A stretch of DNA of 64,000 bases from Aliidiomarina soli (GTDB lineage Bacteria > Pseudomonadota > Gammaproteobacteria > Enterobacterales > Alteromonadaceae): NCBI RefSeq assembly GCF_003986975.1, contig NZ_PIPO01000003.1, positions 248,001 through 312,000 on the forward strand, in the 5' to 3' direction. The notes under the pieces were generated by a model. It was not told the origin of the DNA, ran no database searches, and was given only the letters and a program-made list of their open reading frames with translations. This document shows positions 23,212-32,312 of this stretch, piece after piece (the stretch's first letter is position 1; each line of letters begins with the position of its first letter). The translations under genes and the position numbers were made by a program.

Positions 23212-24550
23212 GTCCATTAGTGACCAGTTTTATCAAAGTTATTGTGCGGCCCTTGCCAGTTTGCAACTGCAAGGGCCGTCCTCCATTGTCGTTGCGTTAG
23301 GTGGTGGCGCTGACTCCCAGTCAGTGCTCGATTTAACCCTGCGCTACCGGCAGCAACACCCTCAACATCATTACCTTGCTATTCATCTGGACCATTATTT
23401 TCACCCTGACTCGCCACAGTGGGCGCAGTTCCTGCGTGAGTACTGCCAGCGTTCCTCCATTGACTACATTGTCGAACCGCTGGATGTTCCGCTCAGCAAT
23501 CGCCAGAGTAAAGAAGCACAGGGGCGTGATGCCCGTTATCAGCGCCTGACCGAACTGACTGACGACAACGCAGTGATCCTGCTTGGTCAGCACCTCAGTG
23601 ATCAGACTGAAACATTTTTATTGCAGCTTAAACGCGGTTCCGGGCCGAAAGGACTTGCCTCGATGGCGGCTGTGGCGCCATTCAGCGGAAGGCGCCGACT
23701 GTGTCGCCCGTTGCTTGGGCACAGCAAAGATGAAATTTATCAGTATGCGAATGCGCGTCAACTGCAATGGGTGGAAGATGATACCAACCTCGATACCCGC
23801 ATTGAACGCAATTTTTTGCGTCACGAGATTGTCCCTGAATTGCGCGCCCGCTGGCCGCAGTTCGAACAAACTGTTGCTCGTTCGGCACGGCTTTGTGGTG
23901 AGCAACAGCAGTTGCTAGAGAGTCTGTTGGAGTCGGATTTGCAGTTACGCCTGGACGAAAATGGTTTAGATAGCAGCGCTTTCGACAACCTGTCCTCTGT
24001 TCACCAGGCCGCGCTGTTACGTTTGTTCATTCAGCGTCAGGGCGCGGCGATGCCCAGCGAAGCCGTACTCTCGCAGATGCTGCAGCAGATGCAGGGCGGT
24101 AAGGTTCAGGTGCGCTGGTCGCAGTGGCAACTGCGTAGTCATCGTGACCGCGTGCAGGTACTTCCGTTATTCGCGGACTTAAGCCAGTTTAGTCTGGCCT
24201 GGGATGGTGCAGAGGCGCTCCAATTGCCGGATGGACTAGGCGAATTGACAGCGAGCGGAACGCAGGAAGTCATGGTGGACGCAGATACGCAGTTGCAGGT
24301 GCGACTATTGCGCCATTCTGATGATTTTCAGCGCAGACCCGGTGGTACTTTGCATAAAGCGCATCGTTTATTAAAAAAGCAGGGCATTGCAGAATGGCAA
24401 CGCCAACGCTGGCCGGTTGTTACCGACGGCCACCAGCTGTTATGGGTGCCGTTACTCGGTATCAATCATCAAATTGAGTGCGCGCAAGGGGCCCAGCGAG
24501 GTATTTACCCGAACTGGGTCAGGGCTAGCGTAGCCGGCGTTACTAACTGA
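23198..24550 (+). CDS. tilS: tRNA(Ile)-lysidine synthase
   Basis: TilS adds lysine to C34 of the AUA-reading tRNA-Ile using ATP, converting its anticodon to read AUA. The 450-residue product has the N-terminal PP-loop, here [11 protein letters not shown] (32-42), instead of the usual SGGxDS. The core also has [10 protein letters not shown], GHHxxDQxET-like [20 protein letters not shown], and [18 protein letters not shown]-terminal substrate domains follow, ending near [11 protein letters not shown]. The TTG start at 23198 overlaps accA by 14 bp and has no good Shine-Dalgarno, so the true start is uncertain. The 3' end overlaps the convergent cyclase gene by 46 bp. Confidence 0.93.
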   Translation: MATVKSISDQFYQSYCAALASLQLQGPSSIVVALGGGADSQSVLDLTLRYRQQHPQHHYLAIHLDHYFHPDSPQWAQFLREYCQRSSIDYIVEPLDVPLSNRQSKEAQGRDARYQRLTELTDDNAVILLGQHLSDQTETFLLQLKRGSGPKGLASMAAVAPFSGRRRLCRPLLGHSKDEIYQYANARQLQWVEDDTNLDTRIERNFLRHEIVPELRARWPQFEQTVARSARLCGEQQQLLESLLESDLQLRLDENGLDSSAFDNLSSVHQAALLRLFIQRQGAAMPSEAVLSQMLQQMQGGKVQVRWSQWQLRSHRDRVQVLPLFADLSQFSLAWDGAEALQLPDGLGELTASGTQEVMVDADTQLQVRLLRHSDDFQRRPGGTLHKAHRLLKKQGIAEWQRQRWPVVTDGHQLLWVPLLGINHQIECAQGAQRGIYPNWVRASVAGVTN

Positions 24551-25401
24551 TTACGACCGTTTCGTTTGGCGCAGTAAAGTGCTTTGTCGGCATCTTCAAG
24601 AAGGCTTTCTGCGTCATGTGATGGTTTGACGAAAACCGCGCCTGCCGAGCAGGTGATAGCATGCTCGCGTAATAACGGATGGCTATCGATGGATAGTTGT
24701 AAACGACGGAAAATCCGCTGCAAGGTAATTTCATCCGGGCTGTCAACAATGACCAGGAATTCATCCCCACCATAGCGGAACAACCGATCGCTGCCCCGCA
24801 ATTGTTGCTGCAGGATCGCGGCGAATTCAGCCAGTACATGGTCGCCGCACTGATGCCCGTGGATATCATTGACCGCTTTAAAGTTATCCAGATCCAGTAA
24901 TACCAGCGCATGGCGTTGATTGTGGCGTTCATGTTCGGTCAGTAGTTGCTGCAGCACTTCGTCCAGTAGGACGCGGTTGCCCAGGTTGGTCAGGTGGTCG
25001 CGTACTGCCTGAAAGCGTAAGCGGCGAAATTGAAGAGCGTTGTGCAACGGATAAAGCAAATTTACTTCGCAGTGTTTAAGCCAACTGAGCTGCTGCTTAT
25101 TCGGGCTGGTAGAAAAATAATAATGAAGTTCACCGAGAAAGTTGCCATTCAAGCGCAGTTGATGGACCTTGCAGGGGGCTTCCAGTCCTGCAGCATGGCG
25201 CATTAGGACCGATTGAATATCCTGGTGTTGATAGCTGAGGCTAAGCAGGTCGAGCTCGCTTTGGATAAAGGTATAGTACGAGTTCAAAATAGCTTCTAAC
25301 TCGAGGCTTTTTTGCAGTTGCTGCAATAACAGCTCGGTACCTGAATACGTATTGCCTGCAAAGTCGGTCTGTGGTGCTGATGCATTCACTAGCTTGTCCA
25401 T
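24505..25401 (-). CDS. Diguanylate cyclase (GGDEF protein)
   Basis: The 298-residue protein makes cyclic di-GMP from two GTP. It has a GGDEF domain from about 135 to 290 with intact GGDEF at 211-215 and an RxxD inhibitory site (RGSD, 202-205) five residues upstream, so product feedback is expected. The N-terminal ~130 residues are helical and cytoplasmic, with no transmembrane helix and no family that I recognise. They probably sense or dimerise. LDNFKAVNDIHGHQCGD carries the metal- and substrate-binding residues. It is convergent with tilS, with a 46-bp overlap. Confidence 0.93.
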   Translation of the reverse strand: MDKLVNASAPQTDFAGNTYSGTELLLQQLQKSLELEAILNSYYTFIQSELDLLSLSYQHQDIQSVLMRHAAGLEAPCKVHQLRLNGNFLGELHYYFSTSPNKQQLSWLKHCEVNLLYPLHNALQFRRLRFQAVRDHLTNLGNRVLLDEVLQQLLTEHERHNQRHALVLLDLDNFKAVNDIHGHQCGDHVLAEFAAILQQQLRGSDRLFRYGGDEFLVIVDSPDEITLQRIFRRLQLSIDSHPLLREHAITCSAGAVFVKPSHDAESLLEDADKALYCAKRNGRNQLVTPATLALTQFG

Positions 25402-25745
25402 CCCTATCGAGCCTGTTTTACAACTTATACTGCTTTACCGAGGCATTGTTATACATTCATACATCATCGTGGGGTAGGGTGTGCCCTGTGGACATTTTAA
25501 GCAACCTTGCCTGATACCCTGACCTCACAATCCTGCACACTATGATCTTTATCGTACCTTCTATCTTAAAAGGTCGATGATCGGTTAGCCCCCTAAACGT
25601 CCTATGAACAAAGATGGTTCCTAGGAGTTTTTTCGTAGGTGCACATAGTTAGAGTATAGAAAGTAAACGGTAATTGTAGATCAGGCTGTGTAAAGATCTA
25701 GCAAAGTTTGCGTAGTTGTTATTGAGCCAGCACAAGCTATATTGT
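25402..25745. other. Gene-free interval, 344 bp
   Basis: This region holds the upstream region of the cyclase gene and the 3' region of the patatin gene, both on the minus strand. I see no convincing open frame, tRNA, terminator hairpin or long repeat. It is A+T-richer than its neighbours. Confidence 0.6.
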
Positions 25746-26900
25746 TTATCGTATTGGTCGGCCGCCAAGCTCAAGAAAGTGATGAATTTCACTTTCCTGT
25801 TTCAGCGCATCCTGGTAGCCAATATCGATTAGCTCCCGGCAGTACTCTTTTTCAAAGAGCAGGTAACTGACGATGCTGGAAGGGGTATCCTGATCGACTC
25901 CAACCAGCCCTAGCAGGCGTCGCACTGCACTGGGCATGCGCTCAAAATGGCGGTGCGCCATTTGATTGAAATCCAGTTCCGGTTTGACTATCAGCGTATC
26001 AACGAGGCGTAGTTCCGGGTGTTCACTGCCGGCCCGTTGCAGTTGACGAATGGTACTGTTGATACGTTGCATACGTTCAACATCGGAATTCAGGGTATCG
26101 GCAAAGATAGTATCCAGTAAGTGCCCGGCAATAGTGGCGCTAGACGGAACGTAATGCCGCTGCAGATGATCCTCCATGTGCGGCTGGTCGACACCTATCA
26201 CCAGGATTTTACTCGCCCCCAAGTGCACTGGCGGGCTTAATGGCGATATCTGGTGAATAGCGCCGTCGCCGTAAAACTTATGTTGCAGTTCGATAGCGGG
26301 GAAGATCATCGGAATAGCGGCAGATGCCATCAGATGTTCAGCCGTCAAGCGGCTGCGGACACCCTCGCGGTTGGCACGTTTCCAGTTCTTATAATGGGAG
26401 GCGCCCTCAAAAAATGAGATCGAGTGTCCACTGTTGTAACAGGACGCGTTGATGGCAATAGCGCGCAGGTAGCCACGCTGTATCTGGCGGTCTATTTTTC
26501 TGAAATCGACCACCCGATGAATAAGTTCCCGCAGCGGTTGATTGTCAAAAAGGCTGGAGGCAGGGTTCTCAGCGGTTTCGGACTGAAAAATTCGACCAAC
26601 CCGACTCATCAGATGCCCGAAGACTTCGCCGGTTGAGCATTTATAGACCTGATCGGTGGAAAAGTTGGTCCATACCTGCTCTAGTTTCTTTACCGCCAGA
26701 TGAAAATTGGATGAATAGCAGGCCAGACTGGCTGCGTTCAGTGCGCCTGCTGAGGTACCGGTCAGAATCCGAAATGGCAGGGGATGAGCGCGAGGCACCA
26801 TGCTGGCGATGCCTTTTAGTACGCCGACCTGGTAGGCTGCGCGGGCGCCGCCACCTGTCAGCATGAGAGCAGGTTCGTATGAGTGTTGGACGATTGACAC
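25746..26900 (-). CDS. Patatin-like phospholipase
   Basis: The 384-residue predicted lipid acyl hydrolase has the Ser-Asp dyad of patatins. The oxyanion-hole motif GGGARAAYQVG lies at 16-26, nucleophile Ser50 is in GTSAG (48-52), and Asp212 is in GDGA (211-214). LMASAAIPMIFPAIEL between them is also typical. There is no signal peptide, so it acts in the cytoplasm or on the inner membrane. The gene is divergent from the RND operon, with 111 bp between the starts. Substrate and partners are unknown. Confidence 0.92.
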   Translation of the reverse strand: MSIVQHSYEPALMLTGGGARAAYQVGVLKGIASMVPRAHPLPFRILTGTSAGALNAASLACYSSNFHLAVKKLEQVWTNFSTDQVYKCSTGEVFGHLMSRVGRIFQSETAENPASSLFDNQPLRELIHRVVDFRKIDRQIQRGYLRAIAINASCYNSGHSISFFEGASHYKNWKRANREGVRSRLTAEHLMASAAIPMIFPAIELQHKFYGDGAIHQISPLSPPVHLGASKILVIGVDQPHMEDHLQRHYVPSSATIAGHLLDTIFADTLNSDVERMQRINSTIRQLQRAGSEHPELRLVDTLIVKPELDFNQMAHRHFERMPSAVRRLLGLVGVDQDTPSSIVSYLLFEKEYCRELIDIGYQDALKQESEIHHFLELGGRPIR

Positions 26901-27011
26901 AGTTAGTTACATCTTTCCTTGTCTGATTTACAAATGGTTACGCCTTGTCGGCTGACACAGGATGGATAACTCATTCATAATACCTTCAACTTCTAATAAT
27001 AGTATAACGCC

Positions 27012-28250
27012 ATGGCTTCTAAGAAACGCATTATTTTACCCATTGTCATTCTTGTTGCTGCGATCCTGGTCGCGGTTCTGTTGGCCAGTATGCGCCAGGC
27101 ACCTGAGCGAGGGGGCGCTGAACGACTCCCTGTATTGGTAGATTTTCAGGTGGTACAACCAGACAGTCATCAGTTTAGCATTGCTGCGCAAGGCAATGTA
27201 TTACCTAAGTATGACACCACTTTGGTGGCTGAAGTGAGTGGTCAGGTGGTTCATGTCGATAATCGTTTCGTGGTGGGTGGTTTTTTCAATGCTGGTGATG
27301 TGCTGTTGCAGATTGACCCCTCTGATTACGAAGTCGCACGCGAAGAAGCGCGGGCAAATCTGGCCCGCGCCCAGGCAGCGGTGGCGGAAGAGCGTGCGAT
27401 GGGCCGCGTGGCAGAAGCGGAATGGCGTTCTATCGAGGCTGGCGAGATTCCGTCGTTGGGGTTACGTGAACCGCAACTGGCCAGTGCACTGGCTGAACTG
27501 CAATCGGCGGACGCGCGGTTATCGCAGGCGGAGCGAAATCTTGAGCGGACGCGGATCCGGGCGCCCTTTGATGGTGTGTTGCAAAGCCGCGAGGTTACCC
27601 TGGGTCAATACGTCTCGACCAATTCGGTGGTTGGCAACATACTCGGAACCAATATCGCAGAAATCCGCTTACCCTTAACCGACCAGGACATGGCATTTCT
27701 GGATATTCCAACGGGTCTGGTTGAGGATAAATCAGGGCCGGCTGTGACGCTGAAAGCGTCGATTTCAGGACGCCGCTATGAATGGCCAGGAACGATAGTA
27801 AGAACCGAAGGTGTAGTTGATGCTGGCAGTCAGGTCACCTATGCCGTAGTCGAGGTGCAGGACCCTTATAACCGTCAGGGTTCCAGCCATGAGCGGGTGC
27901 TTAATTTTGGTCGTTTTGTTGAAGCAGAGGTCGAAGGGATTCGGCTTGAGAATCTGGTTGAGCTTCCGCGCTACGCTGTCAATTCAAATAATATGACCTG
28001 GGTGATTTCAGATGAGGCCCCCCGCATACTGGAACAACGTGAAGTTGTGGTCGAGCGGCGGGATCGGCATACGGTTTTTGTCAGAGAAGGTCTGGCAGCT
28101 GGCGAGCGGGTCATGCTGACCCAACTGGATAATCCCATTAGTGGTCAGCGAGTGCGTATCGAAGGGGACGAGGAAGCAACTGAAGTGCAAGACGGCAGCG
28201 ACGCCTCCACAGAGTCGGACGAAGCGGTAGAGGGGGCTGCGGATGAGTGA
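27012..28250 (+). CDS. RND efflux periplasmic adaptor (membrane fusion protein)
   Basis: The 412-residue HlyD/AcrA-type adaptor is anchored by an N-terminal helix (RIILPIVILVAAILVAVLLASM, 5-26). A beta-barrel/lipoyl half-motif follows (VVAEVSGQVVHVDNRFVVGGFFNAGDVLLQIDP), then a helical hairpin (EEARANLARAQAAVAEERAMGRV) and a second lipoyl half (RIRAPFDGVLQSREVTLGQYV). An acidic tail closes the protein. It links the inner-membrane pump at 28243, whose start overlaps by 8 bp, to an outer-membrane channel. No TolC-like gene is in the window, so it must borrow one. Confidence 0.93.
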   Translation: MASKKRIILPIVILVAAILVAVLLASMRQAPERGGAERLPVLVDFQVVQPDSHQFSIAAQGNVLPKYDTTLVAEVSGQVVHVDNRFVVGGFFNAGDVLLQIDPSDYEVAREEARANLARAQAAVAEERAMGRVAEAEWRSIEAGEIPSLGLREPQLASALAELQSADARLSQAERNLERTRIRAPFDGVLQSREVTLGQYVSTNSVVGNILGTNIAEIRLPLTDQDMAFLDIPTGLVEDKSGPAVTLKASISGRRYEWPGTIVRTEGVVDAGSQVTYAVVEVQDPYNRQGSSHERVLNFGRFVEAEVEGIRLENLVELPRYAVNSNNMTWVISDEAPRILEQREVVVERRDRHTVFVREGLAAGERVMLTQLDNPISGQRVRIEGDEEATEVQDGSDASTESDEAVEGAADE

Positions 28251-31200
28251 GCAACAGCCAGATCAGCGCCCACCTGAGCGGGGTCTTATTGCCTGGTTCA
28301 CCCGTAATACGGTAGCGGCGAACTTATTGATGGCGTTCATTATTATTGGCGGCATCATGTCGGTACTGACCATTCGTAAGCAAATGTTCCCTACTGTCGA
28401 GCTGAACATGATCACGATCCAGGTGCCGTTTCCGGGCGCCGCGCCTCAGGAAGTGGAACAGGGGGTTATCATTCGCATCGAAGATGCGCTGGATAACACT
28501 CAGGGAATCAAAAACCTGCGCAGTACAGCGCGCGAAGGGCTGGCATCGATTTCAGTTGAACTGGAGAACGATTACCCAATTCAGGAAGTGATGGACGAAG
28601 TCCGTATGCGGGTCGACAGTATCACCAGCTTTCCGGCGCAGATAGAGCCGCCAAATATTTATCGTACCCGTATGCAAAGGCAAATTATCTGGTTGTCGGT
28701 ATATGGAGATCTGGACGAGCGGGCGCGTAAATTGATGGCAAATGAAGTCCGTGATGAACTACGCAGCCAGCCTGGCATAAGTCAGGTCGCAGTCGTCGGA
28801 GCACGCGAGTACGAAATTTCGATTGAGGTGGCCGAAGCTGATTTGCAGCGCTATGGATTAACCTTTAACGATATCACGGCAGCCATCCGCGGCACGTCGT
28901 TGGATGTGCCCGGCGGGTCGATCCGTACGCCCAATGGCGATATTTTGCTCCGCGCCAAGAACCAAAGCTATATCGGAGATGAGTTTGAGCGCATTGTGCT
29001 GGTGCGCAGGGATGACGGTACCAGATTGCTGCTAAGCGATATAGCCCGGGTTCAGGATGGCTTTGTCGAGCGACGCAGTTTTGCTGAGTTTGATGATAAA
29101 CCTGCAACCTTTGTTCGCGTTGAATCAATCGGTGATCAGAACGACCTGGCCATTGCCAGAGCGGTGAAATCTTACGTCGACAATAAACGCAATGACCTGC
29201 CAGAGGGCGTCGAACTGGCCCACTGGGGCGACAGTTCGTACTACCTGCAAGGGCGCCTGGACCTGATGCTGAACAATATGTACATCGGTGTCTTACTGGT
29301 GTTCCTCGCCCTCAGCCTGTTCCTGCAAATTCGCCTGGCGTTCTGGGTCATGGTGGGGCTGCCGGTCTGCTTCCTTGGTGCCTTTATGCTAATGCAGCTA
29401 TCGGCGATTGATGTTTCGGTCAATATGATCTCATTATTTGGCTTTATTCTGGTTCTCGGTATTGTGGTCGACGATGCGATTATCATTGGCGAGAGCACAT
29501 ACTCTGAGATAGAGAAGTATGGCAAGAGTGAAGAAAACGTCATTCGCGGAGCCAAGCGGGTGGCTATCCCCGCTACTTTTGGGGTGTTAACGACGATAGT
29601 GGCGTTTGTCCCCATGTTGATGGTGGATGGGGCCATGGCTGGGATCTGGCAGTCGATTGCCTGGGTGGTTATTTTATGCCTTGGTTTCTCGCTGATTGAA
29701 TCGAAATGGATCCTGCCTGCGCATATTAACCATATGAAGTTCTCGCGTACGGCAGAGGCGAAGCAGAACGGTTTTCAGCGCTTTCGCAACGGCTTTGCGG
29801 ACAAACTGAAACGTTTCGTTGAAACGCGTTACCGCCCATTTGCGGCAAAATGTGTCGACTTCCGCTATACCACGCTGGCGACGTTTCTCGCTTTGTTTAT
29901 TTTAATGATTGGGCTGATAAACAGTGGTGTGGTGCGCTGGGTGTTTTTCCCCAATATTCCCAGTGACTTCGTTCAGGTGTCGTTGGAAATGCAGCCCGGC
30001 ACAAACGAAGAACGAACCATTCAGTCACTCAGCCAAATCCGCAACGCACTGTATGAAATCGACTCAGAGTATCAGCAGGAACATGACGAACCTGCAGTAC
30101 GCCATGTAAATACCTTTATTAATTCAGCCGAACAGGGAACCATCGTTGTAGAGCTTGAAAAAGGTGAGTCGCGTGAAATCGATGGCTTTATGATTGTTAA
30201 CCAGTGGCGTGAGAAAGTACCGGAAATGGCTGGGATTAAGAGCCTCAACTTTGAAGGTAGTATCGGCGGAGGCGGTGGTTACGACATTGAGTTCCAGTTA
30301 AGCGGATCTGATTTGGATCAGTTATCACAAGCTGCACTGGAACTGCGAACGGCGATGGCGGAGTACGATGGGGTATTTGATATTTCAGATACGTTTGGCG
30401 CGCCCCAGCAAGAGATTCAGCTGGTACTGAAGCCAACGGCCGATCAATTAGGTATTACTTTGCAGGATCTGGCGACCCAGGTTCGTTACGCGTTTTATGG
30501 CGCAGAAGCGCAACGCATCCAGCGTGACGATGAAGAAGTGCGGGTGATGGTCCGGTACCCACTGTCTGAACGACAGTCGATTGGTAATCTGGAAGCATTG
30601 AAAGTGCGTACCGCCGATGGTCGTGAAGTGCCGTTCACTGCGGTTGCCGAAGCTATTGAAGCCGACGGCTACAGTTCGATTAATCGGGTCAATGGTGTGC
30701 GCTCGGTCAATGTGCGGGCACGGGTCGATAAGTCCCGAGTCGAACCTTTCGCCATTATTCGTGATATTCGCAGTGAACAGTTGGATGATATTTTAGCGAA
30801 GTACCCCAACGTTCGTTTCGGCCTCGAAGGGGCCAGTCAGGACGAGCAGGACGCCTTAGGCGCATTGGCAATAGGTTTTGTATTTGCGATGTTTGGTATC
30901 TATGCACTGATAGCCATTCCTTTGCGGTCATACAGCCAGCCGCTGATTATCATGTCGGTGATACCGTTCGGTATTATCGGGGCGGTCGCCGGACATCTGA
31001 TTATTGGTATGCCGGTTAGTATTTTGTCCTTATTTGGTATCATTGCGTTAGCGGGGGTTGTGGTCAACGACAGCCTGATTTTGGTGGATTATGTCAATCA
31101 ATCGAGGGAACAGGGTGTGAGCCTGAAACAATCGGTAGTGGATGCCGGTTGTGCACGTTTTCGCGCGATCGTACTGACCTCGCTGACGACCTTTGCTGGT

Positions 31201-31419
31201 CTGCTTCCGATCGTTCTCGAGCGAAGCATCCAGGCACAACTGGTTATTCCGATGGCGATATCACTGGCATTTGGTATTTTATTTGCCACGGTTATTACGT
31301 TGTTACTGATCCCATGCTTATACCTGGTTCTGGATGACGTTAAGCGCCTGTTCAGGAAGTCCCAGCCAGGGCCCGCCGAACAGCCCTTGAGCCAGCCGGC
31401 AATGGATTCCTCTAACTAG
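28243..31419 (+). CDS. RND-family efflux transporter permease
   Basis: The 1058-residue inner-membrane proton antiporter has the full duplicated RND plan of 12 transmembrane helices and two large periplasmic loops. TM1 begins near FTRNTVAANLLMAFIIIGG. TM4 holds the proton-relay motif GIVVDDAIIIGE. The second half has the matching GVVVNDSLILVDYVN. Sequence character is that of the HAE/AcrB-like group common in marine gammaproteobacteria, with SIGGGGGYDIEFQLSG in the second loop. The substrate cannot be read from sequence. No TetR-type regulator is adjacent. Confidence 0.95.
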   Translation: MSEQQPDQRPPERGLIAWFTRNTVAANLLMAFIIIGGIMSVLTIRKQMFPTVELNMITIQVPFPGAAPQEVEQGVIIRIEDALDNTQGIKNLRSTAREGLASISVELENDYPIQEVMDEVRMRVDSITSFPAQIEPPNIYRTRMQRQIIWLSVYGDLDERARKLMANEVRDELRSQPGISQVAVVGAREYEISIEVAEADLQRYGLTFNDITAAIRGTSLDVPGGSIRTPNGDILLRAKNQSYIGDEFERIVLVRRDDGTRLLLSDIARVQDGFVERRSFAEFDDKPATFVRVESIGDQNDLAIARAVKSYVDNKRNDLPEGVELAHWGDSSYYLQGRLDLMLNNMYIGVLLVFLALSLFLQIRLAFWVMVGLPVCFLGAFMLMQLSAIDVSVNMISLFGFILVLGIVVDDAIIIGESTYSEIEKYGKSEENVIRGAKRVAIPATFGVLTTIVAFVPMLMVDGAMAGIWQSIAWVVILCLGFSLIESKWILPAHINHMKFSRTAEAKQNGFQRFRNGFADKLKRFVETRYRPFAAKCVDFRYTTLATFLALFILMIGLINSGVVRWVFFPNIPSDFVQVSLEMQPGTNEERTIQSLSQIRNALYEIDSEYQQEHDEPAVRHVNTFINSAEQGTIVVELEKGESREIDGFMIVNQWREKVPEMAGIKSLNFEGSIGGGGGYDIEFQLSGSDLDQLSQAALELRTAMAEYDGVFDISDTFGAPQQEIQLVLKPTADQLGITLQDLATQVRYAFYGAEAQRIQRDDEEVRVMVRYPLSERQSIGNLEALKVRTADGREVPFTAVAEAIEADGYSSINRVNGVRSVNVRARVDKSRVEPFAIIRDIRSEQLDDILAKYPNVRFGLEGASQDEQDALGALAIGFVFAMFGIYALIAIPLRSYSQPLIIMSVIPFGIIGAVAGHLIIGMPVSILSLFGIIALAGVVVNDSLILVDYVNQSREQGVSLKQSVVDAGCARFRAIVLTSLTTFAGLLPIVLERSIQAQLVIPMAISLAFGILFATVITLLLIPCLYLVLDDVKRLFRKSQPGPAEQPLSQPAMDSSN

Positions 31420-31428
31420 CTTCAGCCC

Positions 31429-31506
31429 TTGATGCGGGGGGCGCTTAGGTCTATGATGCGAAAGCATAATAAAGGCATCAACCTAAGCGCAAGGACCCCC
31501 GCATGA
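31429..31506 (+). promoter_or_regulatory. Structured leader that buries the DUF599 ribosome-binding site
   Basis: ATGCGGGGG (31432-31440) pairs with CCCCCGCAT (31496-31504), and GCGCTTAGGT (31441-31450) pairs with ACCTAAGCGC (31481-31490). This makes 19 bp interrupted only by a five-base bulge, AAGGA (31491-31495), which is the Shine-Dalgarno. The start codon at 31503 is in the lower stem. The loop carries ATGC-GAAA-GCAT. Competing pairs exist: TTGATGC (31429-31435) or TGATGC (31454-31459) with GCATCA(A) (31475-31481). The mechanism (riboswitch, thermometer or coupling) is inference. Confidence 0.7.
31453..31506 (+). CDS. Possible 17-residue leader peptide overlapping the DUF599 start
   Basis: The frame ATG ATG CGA ... 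GCA TGA encodes MMRKHNKGINLSARTPA. Its TGA stop (31504-31506) overlaps the ATG of the DUF599 gene as ATGA. AGG at 31447-31449 is six bases before the second ATG (31456). A ribosome on this frame would open the hairpin that hides the downstream Shine-Dalgarno. The reading frame and signals are seen directly, and translation is unproven. Confidence 0.35.
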   Translation: MMRKHNKGINLSARTPA

Positions 31507-32306
31507 ATGAGCTTCCTCTGATCGATATTGTCGCCTTAGCCTGGTTTGTAGTGCTGTGGGTTGGCTATTCATTGTTTGCTAAAAAACGAGCCCGTCATAT
31601 CCATTGCCTCTCCAGCATTCTGCGCAGCCTGCGGGTCGACTGGATGTATGCAGTGACGCACAAAGATAACCACATCGCGGATGCCAGCCTGATTGGTAAT
31701 GTTGAGCGCAACGTGACCTTTTTTGCCTCATCCACTGTTCTGGTGCTGGCTGGTGTTTTCACCGTGTTAGCTTCAAGTGATGCGTTTGTACGTGTTATCA
31801 ACCAATTACCTTTCACCGCCGAACAGACCGCCAATCTGGTTATTCTTAAACTCGCCGGCCTGGCCGCTATTTTAGTGTTCGCGTTTTTCAAGTTCACCTG
31901 GTCCATTCGCCAGTTTGGTTTTGTCTCTGTGTTACTCGGTATGGCGCCTAACATGAGTCGTTCGACGGTGAGTGAAGAAGCTCGCGACCGTTATGCGCGG
32001 AACACCGCAAAGGTCCTTGATCAGGCCGGACATGAATACAACTACGGCCTGCGCGCCTACTATTTTGCTCTGGCTTATCTGTGTTGGTTTACCAATCCGC
32101 TATTCTTTATTGTCGCCAGTGCTGTGGTTGTGGGGGTGTTGTATCGCCGTGAATATCGTTCACGGGTGTTGCGAGCCTTGTTGGCGACCAAAGGTTTTGA
32201 ACCAGGACCAATGCCGGAAGACGAGCGTAAAGCGCAGTTAAAGGCAACCAGTACCCGGCTGGAAGAATTTGAAAATGAATTAAAAGATAACAAACAAGGG
32301 GACTAG
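31503..32306 (+). CDS. DUF599-family membrane protein
   Basis: The 267-residue inner-membrane protein has four predicted helices (LIDIVALAWFVVLWVGYSLF ~5-25; FFASSTVLVLAGVFTVLA ~74-91; VILKLAGLAAILVFAFFKFTW ~112-132; LAYLCWFTNPLFFIVASAVVVGVLY ~190-214) and a charged cytoplasmic tail. Sequence and topology fit the DUF599 family, whose function is unknown. The start ATG follows AAGGA at seven bases, but both are locked in a hairpin. astE begins 7 bp after its stop, so the two may share a transcript. Confidence 0.85.
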   Translation: MNELPLIDIVALAWFVVLWVGYSLFAKKRARHIHCLSSILRSLRVDWMYAVTHKDNHIADASLIGNVERNVTFFASSTVLVLAGVFTVLASSDAFVRVINQLPFTAEQTANLVILKLAGLAAILVFAFFKFTWSIRQFGFVSVLLGMAPNMSRSTVSEEARDRYARNTAKVLDQAGHEYNYGLRAYYFALAYLCWFTNPLFFIVASAVVVGVLYRREYRSRVLRALLATKGFEPGPMPEDERKAQLKATSTRLEEFENELKDNKQGD

Positions 32307-32312
32307 ATCAGC

